A DNA stretch of 32,577 nucleotides. Origin: a virus. Positions 27,460-32,540 of the stretch are shown piece after piece (positions within the stretch are counted from its first letter, which is position 1; each line of letters begins with the position of its first letter). Under the pieces are notes generated by a model that saw only the letters and a list, made by a program, of their open reading frames with translations, was not told the DNA's origin and did not search any database. Location of the stretch: positions 1-32,577 of the IMG/VR virus record IMGVR_UViG_3300010885_040508; one strand, given 5' to 3'. A program made the translations under genes and the position numbers.

Positions 27460-29373
27460 TTAAGACCTCTTTAGTTCCCCGTTTGAATAGCTTGAAGTAT
27501 AATAATCTCTAGAAAATACAACTCCAGATACATCATCACCAGATGAAATAACATCTCTTACCATATTTATTGAACTTTTTGAAAGGTCAAATGTCAAATA
27601 AAGATCTTTTAGTCCAACAATATCATTTGATTCTGGATATGCTTGAATTTCAATAATTGAATCCGGAAGAGATGTTGAAATAATATTAATTGTCCCTAAT
27701 TTAATTTCCCCCTTCGTGTAGTCTATGGTTCCGGCAGATTTGACAACAACTCTATTTGTACCATCGGAAAGTGATTTGACTACGGAAAGAACTCCCATCC
27801 CACTACCATCTAAATTTCCAGAAGAAGTTTTATTTGGTACATCAGTTAGATAAACTATATCTGGATCGGTTGAAATTTTAAATCCAGTAGATTTGATATT
27901 GAATCCTATAGAATTAATATGAAACTTGTTGCCAAAACATAATTCATATTGGGCAAATTGATTCGTAAGTATTTTTAAATCTCTTCTTATGCGAACTTTT
28001 GTAATGTTCGATGTGATTGAAACATCCGTATTATCAATCACTTGTAATACTTTACTATACTTAAATCTTCCACCAAATTTGTTCATGTCTACAGAACTAG
28101 CATAATTTGATAGAGAACTTTCTATCTTTGCTTTTAAAGAATTTGATGTCGATGTTTGTGATGAATTATAGTAAATTGAAGAATCAATCTCAACATAAAG
28201 AATTTTAAGATCTATAATTTTTTGGTTAATTCCCGAAAGACTATATTGCTTTAGTTTTGAAAGAATTAAAGACTTATTGAAATCAGATACATATGTGCCA
28301 TTTTTTGGTTTAATACTGATTGTGACCGTACCAAACTCTGGAGGATCTAATTCCTCTCCACCAACGACGGCAACAGATTCTGTATCTGGATAGATTTTTT
28401 TAATAATGGACTCATAATCTCTTGCTGTTACTGCTCTATATTGAGATTCATAAACTCTTGGTGCAAAATATTTGACGGAATCAATAGATTCTATATCTGA
28501 ACCATTCTGTGACTTTTGATTTGTATTAATTGTAACTGTATTTGATGGAATAATAATAGCATCCGAAGAATCTCTTAGACTTCCACTAAAAGAAAATCTA
28601 GATGCTCCATTACCATCTTTACCATCAGTTACAATATAAGTAACCGTAATTACTGCACCATTATCAAGTTTTTTTCCAAAATACCCATCACCAAATAAAA
28701 GTTCATATTTTTCATCTTGAACTTCTTGAAGTAAATAAATTTCAGAATTTAAGTCTATATTTAAAATATTATCCACAAGAGAGTATTCTCTACCCAAACC
28801 AGTATCGGCACTTCCCTTTACATACACAACAATTGTTGAAGTATCAATATAAGAATTGTCCAAGAGAAATCTTTGATCAAGGGAACCATCTACAACAAAT
28901 TGTTTTGTAAGGAACGTTCCTTGATATGCATTAATATTATTAAAACTGGCAGTACCATTAACAACTTTTGTGGAGATGTTTTCCGGAATAGAGAATGTAT
29001 ACGATGTATTATCAGAGGTTCCTACACACACCAGACCTGCTTGAAGGGTCATTGTCTGACTACTACTACCAGTAGGAACATTAAAAGATATCTGTGCCTT
29101 TGCTGCCGTTCTGGAACGGGGTACATATCCAATATTTCTTGCCAGAGAAACTACATTTTCTCTGAGAGTTGCGGAATCCAAGAAGGATTCGTTGACAACC
29201 ATATTGGAGTTAAATGCTGTGATATATGTATTATATGCTAGCGTATCGATTAAGACAGAAAAATTTGATCCCTCAAAGTCAAAATCCGTGAATGTAGAGT
29301 TAGCACGGAGATAATCTTTGATGGAAGTTTTAATCTGGTCAAAGTCTAAATTGGTAAATTTTGTAAAAGGCAT
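27460..29373 (-). CDS. 6: Baseplate wedge protein gp6
   Basis: 637 aa (T4 gp6: 660). The N-terminus has the gp6 signature FTNLDFDQIKTSIKDYLRAN, FDFEGSNFSVLIDTLAYNTY, MVVNESFLDSATLRENVVSL and ARNIGYVPRSRTAAKAQISF. The middle has YELLFGDGYFGKKLDNG and the YRAVTARDYESIIKKIYPDT baseplate-J-like segment that closes the inner ring of the baseplate. In T4, gp6 dimers tie the six wedges into a ring around the hub. It begins one base after the gp25 stop and ends one base before the giant gp7-like gene, so it is co-translated with both. Normal length, no insertions noticed. Confidence 0.95.
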   Translation of the reverse strand: MPFTKFTNLDFDQIKTSIKDYLRANSTFTDFDFEGSNFSVLIDTLAYNTYITAFNSNMVVNESFLDSATLRENVVSLARNIGYVPRSRTAAKAQISFNVPTGSSSQTMTLQAGLVCVGTSDNTSYTFSIPENISTKVVNGTASFNNINAYQGTFLTKQFVVDGSLDQRFLLDNSYIDTSTIVVYVKGSADTGLGREYSLVDNILNIDLNSEIYLLQEVQDEKYELLFGDGYFGKKLDNGAVITVTYIVTDGKDGNGASRFSFSGSLRDSSDAIIIPSNTVTINTNQKSQNGSDIESIDSVKYFAPRVYESQYRAVTARDYESIIKKIYPDTESVAVVGGEELDPPEFGTVTISIKPKNGTYVSDFNKSLILSKLKQYSLSGINQKIIDLKILYVEIDSSIYYNSSQTSTSNSLKAKIESSLSNYASSVDMNKFGGRFKYSKVLQVIDNTDVSITSNITKVRIRRDLKILTNQFAQYELCFGNKFHINSIGFNIKSTGFKISTDPDIVYLTDVPNKTSSGNLDGSGMGVLSVVKSLSDGTNRVVVKSAGTIDYTKGEIKLGTINIISTSLPDSIIEIQAYPESNDIVGLKDLYLTFDLSKSSINMVRDVISSGDDVSGVVFSRDYYTSSYSNGELKRS

Positions 29374-29374
29374 T

Positions 29375-29776
29375 TTATCTTGTTGCCTCTAATAAGAACG
29401 TAAATTGTTGCGTTGGAAATTCTTGTCCAATAATATCAAAAATAACAGTAACTTCAAATTCATTCGTATCGGGAGATGGCAATACTTCAACTTTTACATT
29501 ATCAACTCTTGGTTCATAGTTACTAATTGCAACTTCAATCTGACTTTGAACTACTGATGCAGTACCAAAATCAACAAAATCAAAAAGACTTGAACGTACA
29601 TTTGATCCAATTGTTGAATTAAAAAACCTTTCGGTAGGAATCGTTTCAACTAAATTGCGAATTGCTCTTATAATTGCACGTTCATTCTTCAATATTTGTA
29701 AGTCCTTTGTCACGGGATGTGGTTCAAAGGATAAACTGATATCTTTAAATGCTCTGGATATCCTTTGAATTGCCAT
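29375..29776 (-). CDS. 25: Baseplate wedge protein gp25
   Basis: 133 aa, essentially the T4 gp25 length (132). It contains the GPW/gp25 fold motifs: FEPHPVTKDLQILKNERAII, AIRNLVETIPTERFFNSTIG and a following beta strand region VDNVKVEVLPSPDTNEFEVT with a C-terminal QEFPTQQFTFLLEATR. gp25 nucleates sheath assembly together with gp6, gp7 and gp53. It is the first gene after the late promoter at 29795-29802. The 'gp25-like lysozyme' label sometimes used for this family is historical; no catalytic role is implied here. Confidence 0.95.
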   Translation of the reverse strand: MAIQRISRAFKDISLSFEPHPVTKDLQILKNERAIIRAIRNLVETIPTERFFNSTIGSNVRSSLFDFVDFGTASVVQSQIEVAISNYEPRVDNVKVEVLPSPDTNEFEVTVIFDIIGQEFPTQQFTFLLEATR

Positions 29777-29794
29777 CTAATAAAGTTTTTTATT

Positions 29795-29802
29795 TATTTA
29801 TA
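29795..29802 (-). promoter_or_regulatory. T4-type late promoter for gp25, gp6 and the giant gene
   Basis: Exact TATAAATA on the minus strand, just after the stop of the 80-aa gene and 18 bases before the gp25 ATG. It implies a very short leader and drives about 14 kb of baseplate genes up to the next late box at 15476. Confidence 0.78.
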
Positions 29803-29803
29803 T

Positions 29804-30046
29804 CTACTTCCACGAAGAACCATAGTTTGGTTCTGTTCCATAATCCCAATCATTATAGTCATCATCATTACGAATTTTTTCATGCAATTCAGTTTGTTTT
29901 TTGAGATTATGTTTTGGTGCATAATCGTGCATGACTTCTTGAATTACTCTTTGTGAAGGAGTTGCATTATAATCAGTGATCAATTGACTGGTTCCCCACA
30001 TTTCTTTCATATAATTTGAATCTCTATCTACTGGTAAGTTAGACAT
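29804..30046 (-). CDS. Small acidic protein of unknown function, 80 aa
   Basis: Begins MSNLPVDRDSNYMKEMWGTS and continues with a helical middle (QRVIQEVMHDYAPKHNLKKQ) and an acidic, Tyr/Asp-rich tail (NDDDYNDWDYGTEPNYGSSW). I do not recognise a family with a known function. The ATG at 30046 has a GGAG seven bases upstream, part of an AGGAG whose first two bases lie in a perfect 8-bp hairpin (see 30057-30077). No late box precedes it, so it may be expressed with speD or from an unseen promoter. Position, directly before the baseplate unit, does not by itself show it is structural. Confidence 0.75.
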   Translation of the reverse strand: MSNLPVDRDSNYMKEMWGTSQLITDYNATPSQRVIQEVMHDYAPKHNLKKQTELHEKIRNDDDYNDWDYGTEPNYGSSWK

Positions 30047-30056
30047 TTTTTAGCTC

Positions 30057-30077
30057 CTGTTTTAGTGAATAAAACAG
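30057..30077 (-). promoter_or_regulatory. Hairpin abutting the ribosome site of the 80-aa gene
   Basis: The minus strand reads CTGTTTTA-TTCAC-TAAAACAG: a perfect 8-bp stem and 5-base loop, followed directly by GAGCTAAAAAATG. The AGGAG ribosome site straddles the foot of the stem. It could act as a weak terminator for speD readthrough, an RNA-processing or stability element, or a translation control element. No U-run follows the stem. Confidence 0.5.
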
Positions 30078-30088
30078 AACTTTTATGA

Positions 30089-30106
30089 AGGAGGTTGCTA
30101 TCTCCT
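30089..30106 (-). terminator. Small stem-loop after speD, possible weak terminator
   Basis: The minus strand reads AGGAG-ATAGCAAC-CTCCT, a 5-bp stem with an 8-base loop, eight bases after the speD stop. It lies just before the second, stronger hairpin at 30057-30077. Neither has a canonical U-run, so together they may only attenuate transcription or protect the speD mRNA end. Confidence 0.3.
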
Positions 30107-30114
30107 ATTTGTAT

Positions 30115-30441
30115 TTAACGATTTACTTCACGCAATGAATAATTATCAGAATTCAGATATTTTAATAATTCTATTGCAATTATTTTTGGATTTCCTTCAC
30201 CACATGTATAAACATCTATTGCCAAACAACCTTCTTCTGGCCAGGTGTGACATGATACATGACTCTCTGAGAGTGCTATGACTATCGTACATCCTTGAGG
30301 TATGAAGCAGTGCTGGAAGACGTTTAGAATGGTCATTCCGGCACGTTTAATTCCATTAACCATTACCTTCTCAAGGGCAATTGCATCATTAATGAGATCG
30401 TATTTGACATTATACACCTCTAATAATAGGTGCTTGCCCAT
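30115..30441 (-). CDS. speD: S-adenosylmethionine decarboxylase proenzyme (pyruvoyl type)
   Basis: Decarboxylates S-adenosylmethionine to supply the aminopropyl donor for spermidine. 108 aa, close to the short bacterial/archaeal class (Thermotoga enzyme 130 aa). The self-cleavage and active-site block is complete: ALSESHVSCHTWPEEG has the cleavage pair E59-S60 (S60 becomes the pyruvoyl group), H65 corresponds to the processing histidine and C80 in DVYTCG to the catalytic cysteine. I chose the ATG at 30441 (MGKHLLLEVYNV), preceded by GGAAAGA six bases upstream, over an in-frame TTG at 30456. speD is a known auxiliary metabolic gene of T4-like cyanophages. A one-mismatch late box (AATAAATA, 30481-30488) lies upstream. 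No partner polyamine gene is in the window. Confidence 0.95.
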   Translation of the reverse strand: MGKHLLLEVYNVKYDLINDAIALEKVMVNGIKRAGMTILNVFQHCFIPQGCTIVIALSESHVSCHTWPEEGCLAIDVYTCGEGNPKIIAIELLKYLNSDNYSLREVNR

Positions 30442-30488
30442 TGAAAATCTTTCCAAGACATAAAAAATTAATTAGTCACTTATTTATT

Positions 30489-30692
30489 TCAAAATTCTGA
30501 AACGTTCATACGGGAAAGTGTATAATTTTTTTGAATACGAATATCCTTATTTCTAAAAGTCCAGCACTCTCCAGTATTATCCAGAAAAACAACCCATTCA
30601 AGGTCGTGTTCTTGAGACCGATCAATCATAAAAAAAGCCCACCCATTACCTTTTGGAGTAATGACTGGGATTGTGGGATTTAGTTGGATCAT
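30489..30692 (-). CDS. Small conserved cyanophage protein, 67 aa
   Basis: Sequence opens MIQLNPTIPVITPKGNGWAF with a beta-rich middle (EWVVFLDNTGECWTFRN) and ends KDIRIQKNYTLSRMNVSEF. The P.TPKG.G.A.F.ID...EH.L.WV...D.TGE.WTF.N layout recurs in T4-like cyanophages as a small protein of unknown role, as I remember it. It looks like a single small beta-barrel or SH3-sized domain. Its ATG overlaps the stop of the 46-aa gene by one base (TAATG), so it belongs to the glycosyltransferase cassette. It ends 47 bases before speD. Confidence 0.8.
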   Translation of the reverse strand: MIQLNPTIPVITPKGNGWAFFMIDRSQEHDLEWVVFLDNTGECWTFRNKDIRIQKNYTLSRMNVSEF

Positions 30693-30832
30693 TATCTACC
30701 TTGTCCTCTGTACCTTTTACGAGCTGAGTTACGAGAACTCGCAGCATACTTGGTATGAGCACCGGTTCCTTGCCGGGACTTCTTAGGTTTTGCTTCAATA
30801 ATGTTGCCGGATAGTGTGGGACGTTTAGCCAT
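30692..30832 (-). CDS. Very basic 46-aa protein
   Basis: Translation from the ATG at 30832 gives 46 residues, opening MAKRPTLSGNIIEAKPKKSR and ending with an Arg-rich tail SSRNSARKRYRGQGR. The net charge is strongly positive, suggesting RNA or DNA binding or a ribosome/virion-associated role, but no family function is known to me. The SRN..RK.YRGQGR ending recurs in marine T4-like phages. The first eight bases overlap the end of the 53-aa gene in another frame, and its stop overlaps the next ATG by one base: tight coupling on both sides. Confidence 0.75.
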   Translation of the reverse strand: MAKRPTLSGNIIEAKPKKSRQGTGAHTKYAASSRNSARKRYRGQGR

Positions 30833-30986
30833 TTTCAATTACCTCAGTTTCAATTTCATTTGGATCTGGAGAACCTGTCTGATAGAAATCAATTGCCAGG
30901 TCCTCCATAGTATTGAAGTATTCTTCCTCTGTAAGATTTGTGTAAATTTTACGTCCCTTACAGAGTACGTTATACTTTATGGCCAT
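30825..30986 (-). CDS. Small acidic protein, 53 aa
   Basis: Translation from the ATG at 30986 gives MAIKYNVLCKGRKIYTNLTE, then EEYFNTMEDLAIDFYQTGSP and an acidic tail ending ETEVIENG. The order is a beta hairpin followed by a helix (EEEYFNTMEDLAIDFYQTG), with a layout recurrent in cyanophages and no known function. Its ATG overlaps the stop of the glycosyltransferase gene (TGATG), and its last eight bases overlap the start of the 46-aa gene. It is acidic where its overlapping neighbour is very basic, which would allow a direct interaction, but that is speculation. Confidence 0.75.
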   Translation of the reverse strand: MAIKYNVLCKGRKIYTNLTEEEYFNTMEDLAIDFYQTGSPDPNEIETEVIENG

Positions 30987-31744
30987 CAGATCACTCGTGT
31001 CTTCTCGTGACCAACTCTAATGCGAGGGTCGCACCAAATTTGAAAACCTGCTGCGATTGCATCGAGACAGAATGATACATCTTCTCCACACATATCCTGA
31101 ACATCACCAGAATCAAAGACTTGCATCTTTGGTGCAAACCAAGGATACTTAATACCATCATTCTCAAATACACCGTGCTTAATTAGTACCCAACCAAATC
31201 CAGTATAATCAACGGTGAATGGTTTACGACGTTTTGAAATCGATTCAATCGTTTCATGATTCATAACTCCACCATTATTGCGGAAGTCATCTTCCTCTAA
31301 CCAGTGTGCTACAGAAGTGGTATGTCCATCTTCGGTACAATACCAACCGGCAGCAATATCTTGATCCATAAGAACCAATTGCCAAAACTGTTGAGTATTG
31401 AAAATAATATCCGAGTCAATCCAAAGTTGCCAATCATATTGCAGTTTACCGTCCCAAGGAATTTGATCGGGCCCCCTCAATACATTTGCACCTAAACATT
31501 TGCATCTTGCAAAATTTACCATGGACGAATAGTCTTGTGAGATTTGAATGCTTGCCCCTGCCTGTACAAGATCAAAACAGAGTTGTACAAAGTTTTTTAG
31601 GTATGCATATGAAACTCCCCTTCCAGGAAGACAAAAGACAATGGACTTTCCACGTACCATTTCTTTTGCTTTGTCATAATCCCATTCTGGTTCAGTATTT
31701 GAGGCTACTGGTGCCTTTGCCTTTACTGTAAATCCTTTAGCCAT
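30986..31744 (-). CDS. GT-A fold glycosyltransferase-like protein
   Basis: 252 aa. Residues 31-50 (GKSIVFCLPGRGVSYAYLKN) form the first Rossmann-like strand and loop. WQLWIDSDIIF at 105-115 has the D-x-D metal/nucleotide-sugar motif (D110, D112). TGFGWVLIKHGVFE at 181-194 and GEDVSFCLDAIAAGFQIWCD at 220-239 have the acidic ED pair (E221, D222), and H246 lies near the end; this layout fits inverting GT2-like or Anp1-like enzymes. The target could be a virion protein, host lipopolysaccharide or modified DNA; the sequence does not say. It heads a coupled cassette with three small proteins, driven by a near-perfect sigma-70 promoter. GC is higher (about 40-48% on counted lines) than in the structural genes. 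Confidence 0.85.
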   Translation of the reverse strand: MAKGFTVKAKAPVASNTEPEWDYDKAKEMVRGKSIVFCLPGRGVSYAYLKNFVQLCFDLVQAGASIQISQDYSSMVNFARCKCLGANVLRGPDQIPWDGKLQYDWQLWIDSDIIFNTQQFWQLVLMDQDIAAGWYCTEDGHTTSVAHWLEEDDFRNNGGVMNHETIESISKRRKPFTVDYTGFGWVLIKHGVFENDGIKYPWFAPKMQVFDSGDVQDMCGEDVSFCLDAIAAGFQIWCDPRIRVGHEKTRVI

Positions 31745-31766
31745 AATTTCAAGTGATTACTTAAGT

Positions 31767-31795
31767 ATCATACATCATTATCTATGCTCTGTCAA
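31767..31795 (-). promoter_or_regulatory. Consensus sigma-70 promoter of the glycosyltransferase cassette
   Basis: On the minus strand TTGACA (31795-31790), a 17-base spacer and TATGAT (31772-31767): a perfect -35 and a one-mismatch -10 at optimal spacing. The predicted start is near 31760, giving a leader of about 16 bases before the ATG at 31744. The -35 contains the TGA stop of the AbrB-like gene. A 10-base palindrome TACTTAAGTA (31758-31767) covers the -10 edge and predicted start and is a candidate operator. Confidence 0.75.
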
Positions 31796-31968
31796 TCCTC
31801 TTCCTTTTCGGTTAATACTAAGTCTGTTCCCTCTAAAGAAAAGTTTATCTCACTATCTTCATACCACGAAAGTTCATTCACAATCCATTCAGGTATTACA
31901 ACATAATAATCACCACTTATTGGATCGACTTGTAGCACCTCAAAATTTTTGCCGGAATTTTTTTTCAT
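31792..31968 (-). CDS. AbrB/SpoVT-like small protein, 58 aa
   Basis: Translation from the ATG at 31968 gives MKKNSGKNFEVLQVDPISGD, then YYVVIPEWIVNELSWYEDSE and INFSLEGTDLVLTEKEED. The pattern of a strand with GDYYVVIPEWI, a short helix NELSWYEDSE and a closing strand NFSLEGTDLVL matches the swapped-hairpin AbrB/MazE layout (G-x-xxIPxxIxxELGWxxGDxL). Similar short proteins occur in T4-like cyanophages. AbrB-fold proteins usually bind DNA as dimers. Here the very acidic second half is unusual, so DNA binding is uncertain. It has a late box 64 bases upstream, and its stop codon lies inside the promoter of the next gene, making local regulation an attractive but unproven idea. Confidence 0.75.
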   Translation of the reverse strand: MKKNSGKNFEVLQVDPISGDYYVVIPEWIVNELSWYEDSEINFSLEGTDLVLTEKEED

Positions 31969-32032
31969 TTCAAGTATTATAATTTACCTTTTTCAGAATT
32001 ATATAGTCTCGGGGAATTTTTGAGGGGATCGA

Positions 32033-32040
32033 TATTTATA
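32033..32040 (-). promoter_or_regulatory. T4-type late promoter upstream of the AbrB-like gene
   Basis: Exact TATAAATA on the minus strand, 64 bases before the ATG at 31968 and right at the point where the AT-rich phage DNA gives way to GC-rich DNA. Two TATAAT hexamers (32003-31998 and 31981-31976) lie between it and the ATG; neither has a convincing -35, so I do not call them promoters. Confidence 0.65.
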
Positions 32041-32132
32041 GGTCGATTTGGGTCAGTTGTAGGTTAGGGTAGTGATGGGTTTTTATACGGGGGGCACCGG
32101 GGGACGGCAACCACGGGGGGGGCACTGCTGAT

Positions 32133-32168
32133 TCACGAACGAATGAGTGCCAGTCACGAACGCATGAG
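32133..32168. repeat. Two 15-base direct repeats
   Basis: TCACGAACGAATGAG (32133-32147) and TCACGAACGCATGAG (32154-32168) differ at one base and start 21 bases apart. They lie between two G/C-run blocks and downstream of the hairpin that follows the 88-aa gene. Their role is unknown: possible protein-binding iterons, or a small duplication. Confidence 0.6.
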
Positions 32169-32182
32169 AATGCCCCCCACCC

Positions 32183-32206
32183 CCCCCCACCCCGAAGGGC
32201 AGGGGG
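32183..32206 (-). terminator. Very stable C(UUCG)G hairpin after the 88-aa gene
   Basis: The minus-strand RNA reads CCCCCUGCCC-UUCG-GGGUGGGGGG: a 10-bp stem with two G-U wobbles and a UUCG tetraloop on a C-G pair, 11 bases after the stop at 32218. On the plus strand the same two positions are A-C mismatches, so the fold favours minus-strand RNA. There is no U-run after it, as often in cyanobacterial terminators. Confidence 0.6.
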
Positions 32207-32217
32207 CAGGGAGTGCA

Positions 32218-32484
32218 TCAGGCAGGGAACGAACGACGACCTGCTTCGGGGTTGCACTGGTAACGATGACCAGGACCAGACCATCCCTGCCAGGGGGTGT
32301 GCATGTCTGCCAACTCAGCAGCAGGCAACCCATCATCCTGCCATCCACGGGTATGGGAGTTTGCCTGATGCCCCTGCTTCACTTCCCATTCTGTGCCATT
32401 GAACTTAGGCAGGTTGCTGACCTTGGTTCCCACCCATACGGTCTGACGGGTTGCGAGGTCGGATGCCTGACTGTAGATTGCCAT
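32218..32484 (-). CDS. Possible 88-aa protein in the GC-rich segment
   Basis: Opens MAIYSQASDLATRQTVWVGT, has a Trp-containing middle (LPKFNGTEWEVKQGH, then GWQDDGLPAAELADM) and ends YQCNPEAGRRSFPA. I do not recognise the family. There is no signal peptide or membrane segment. Support comes from context: same strand as every other gene, an extended -10 box (TGCTACAAT) about 30 bases upstream, the strand-specific hairpin right after the stop, and GC-rich third positions typical of a 60%-GC host rather than the phage. Against it, there is no Shine-Dalgarno before the ATG, and a longer open frame exists on the other strand (32143-32544). Confidence 0.45.
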   Translation of the reverse strand: MAIYSQASDLATRQTVWVGTKVSNLPKFNGTEWEVKQGHQANSHTRGWQDDGLPAAELADMHTPWQGWSGPGHRYQCNPEAGRRSFPA

Positions 32485-32512
32485 GAGTTCGGGGGTCGTT
32501 TGGTTCTGGTTA

Positions 32513-32521
32513 ATTGTAGCA
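32513..32521 (-). promoter_or_regulatory. Extended -10 promoter box before the 88-aa gene
   Basis: The minus strand reads TGCTACAAT: a TG-extended -10 hexamer TACAAT (32518-32513), with the predicted start near 32506 and the ATG at 32484. No good -35 is visible, which extended -10 promoters tolerate. It looks host-type, unlike the TATAAATA boxes. Confidence 0.45.
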
Positions 32522-32540
32522 CGGAACGGGGGGCAAACCC

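Noticed and set aside
28873-29241. 122-aa plus-strand open frame opposite gp6
   Set aside because: Antisense to the strongly conserved N-terminal part of gp6. Its Cys/Ile-rich translation reflects the opposite-strand codons, and it has no promoter or ribosome site.
30442-30456. Longer speD start at an in-frame TTG
   Set aside because: The extra five residues cover the GGAAAGA ribosome site of the ATG at 30441, and the family starts at MGKHLLLE.
32030-32170. Phage attachment site or integrase junction at the composition switch
   Set aside because: No integrase, tRNA fragment or flanking direct repeat bridging phage and GC-rich DNA is visible in the window. T4-like cyanophages are lytic, so an assembly or capture explanation is preferred.
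32036-32348. Two minus-strand open frames (82 and 64 aa) around the G/C runs
   Set aside because: Low-complexity Pro/Gly/Trp translations of homopolymer runs, overlapping the hairpin and the 88-aa frame, with no start signals.
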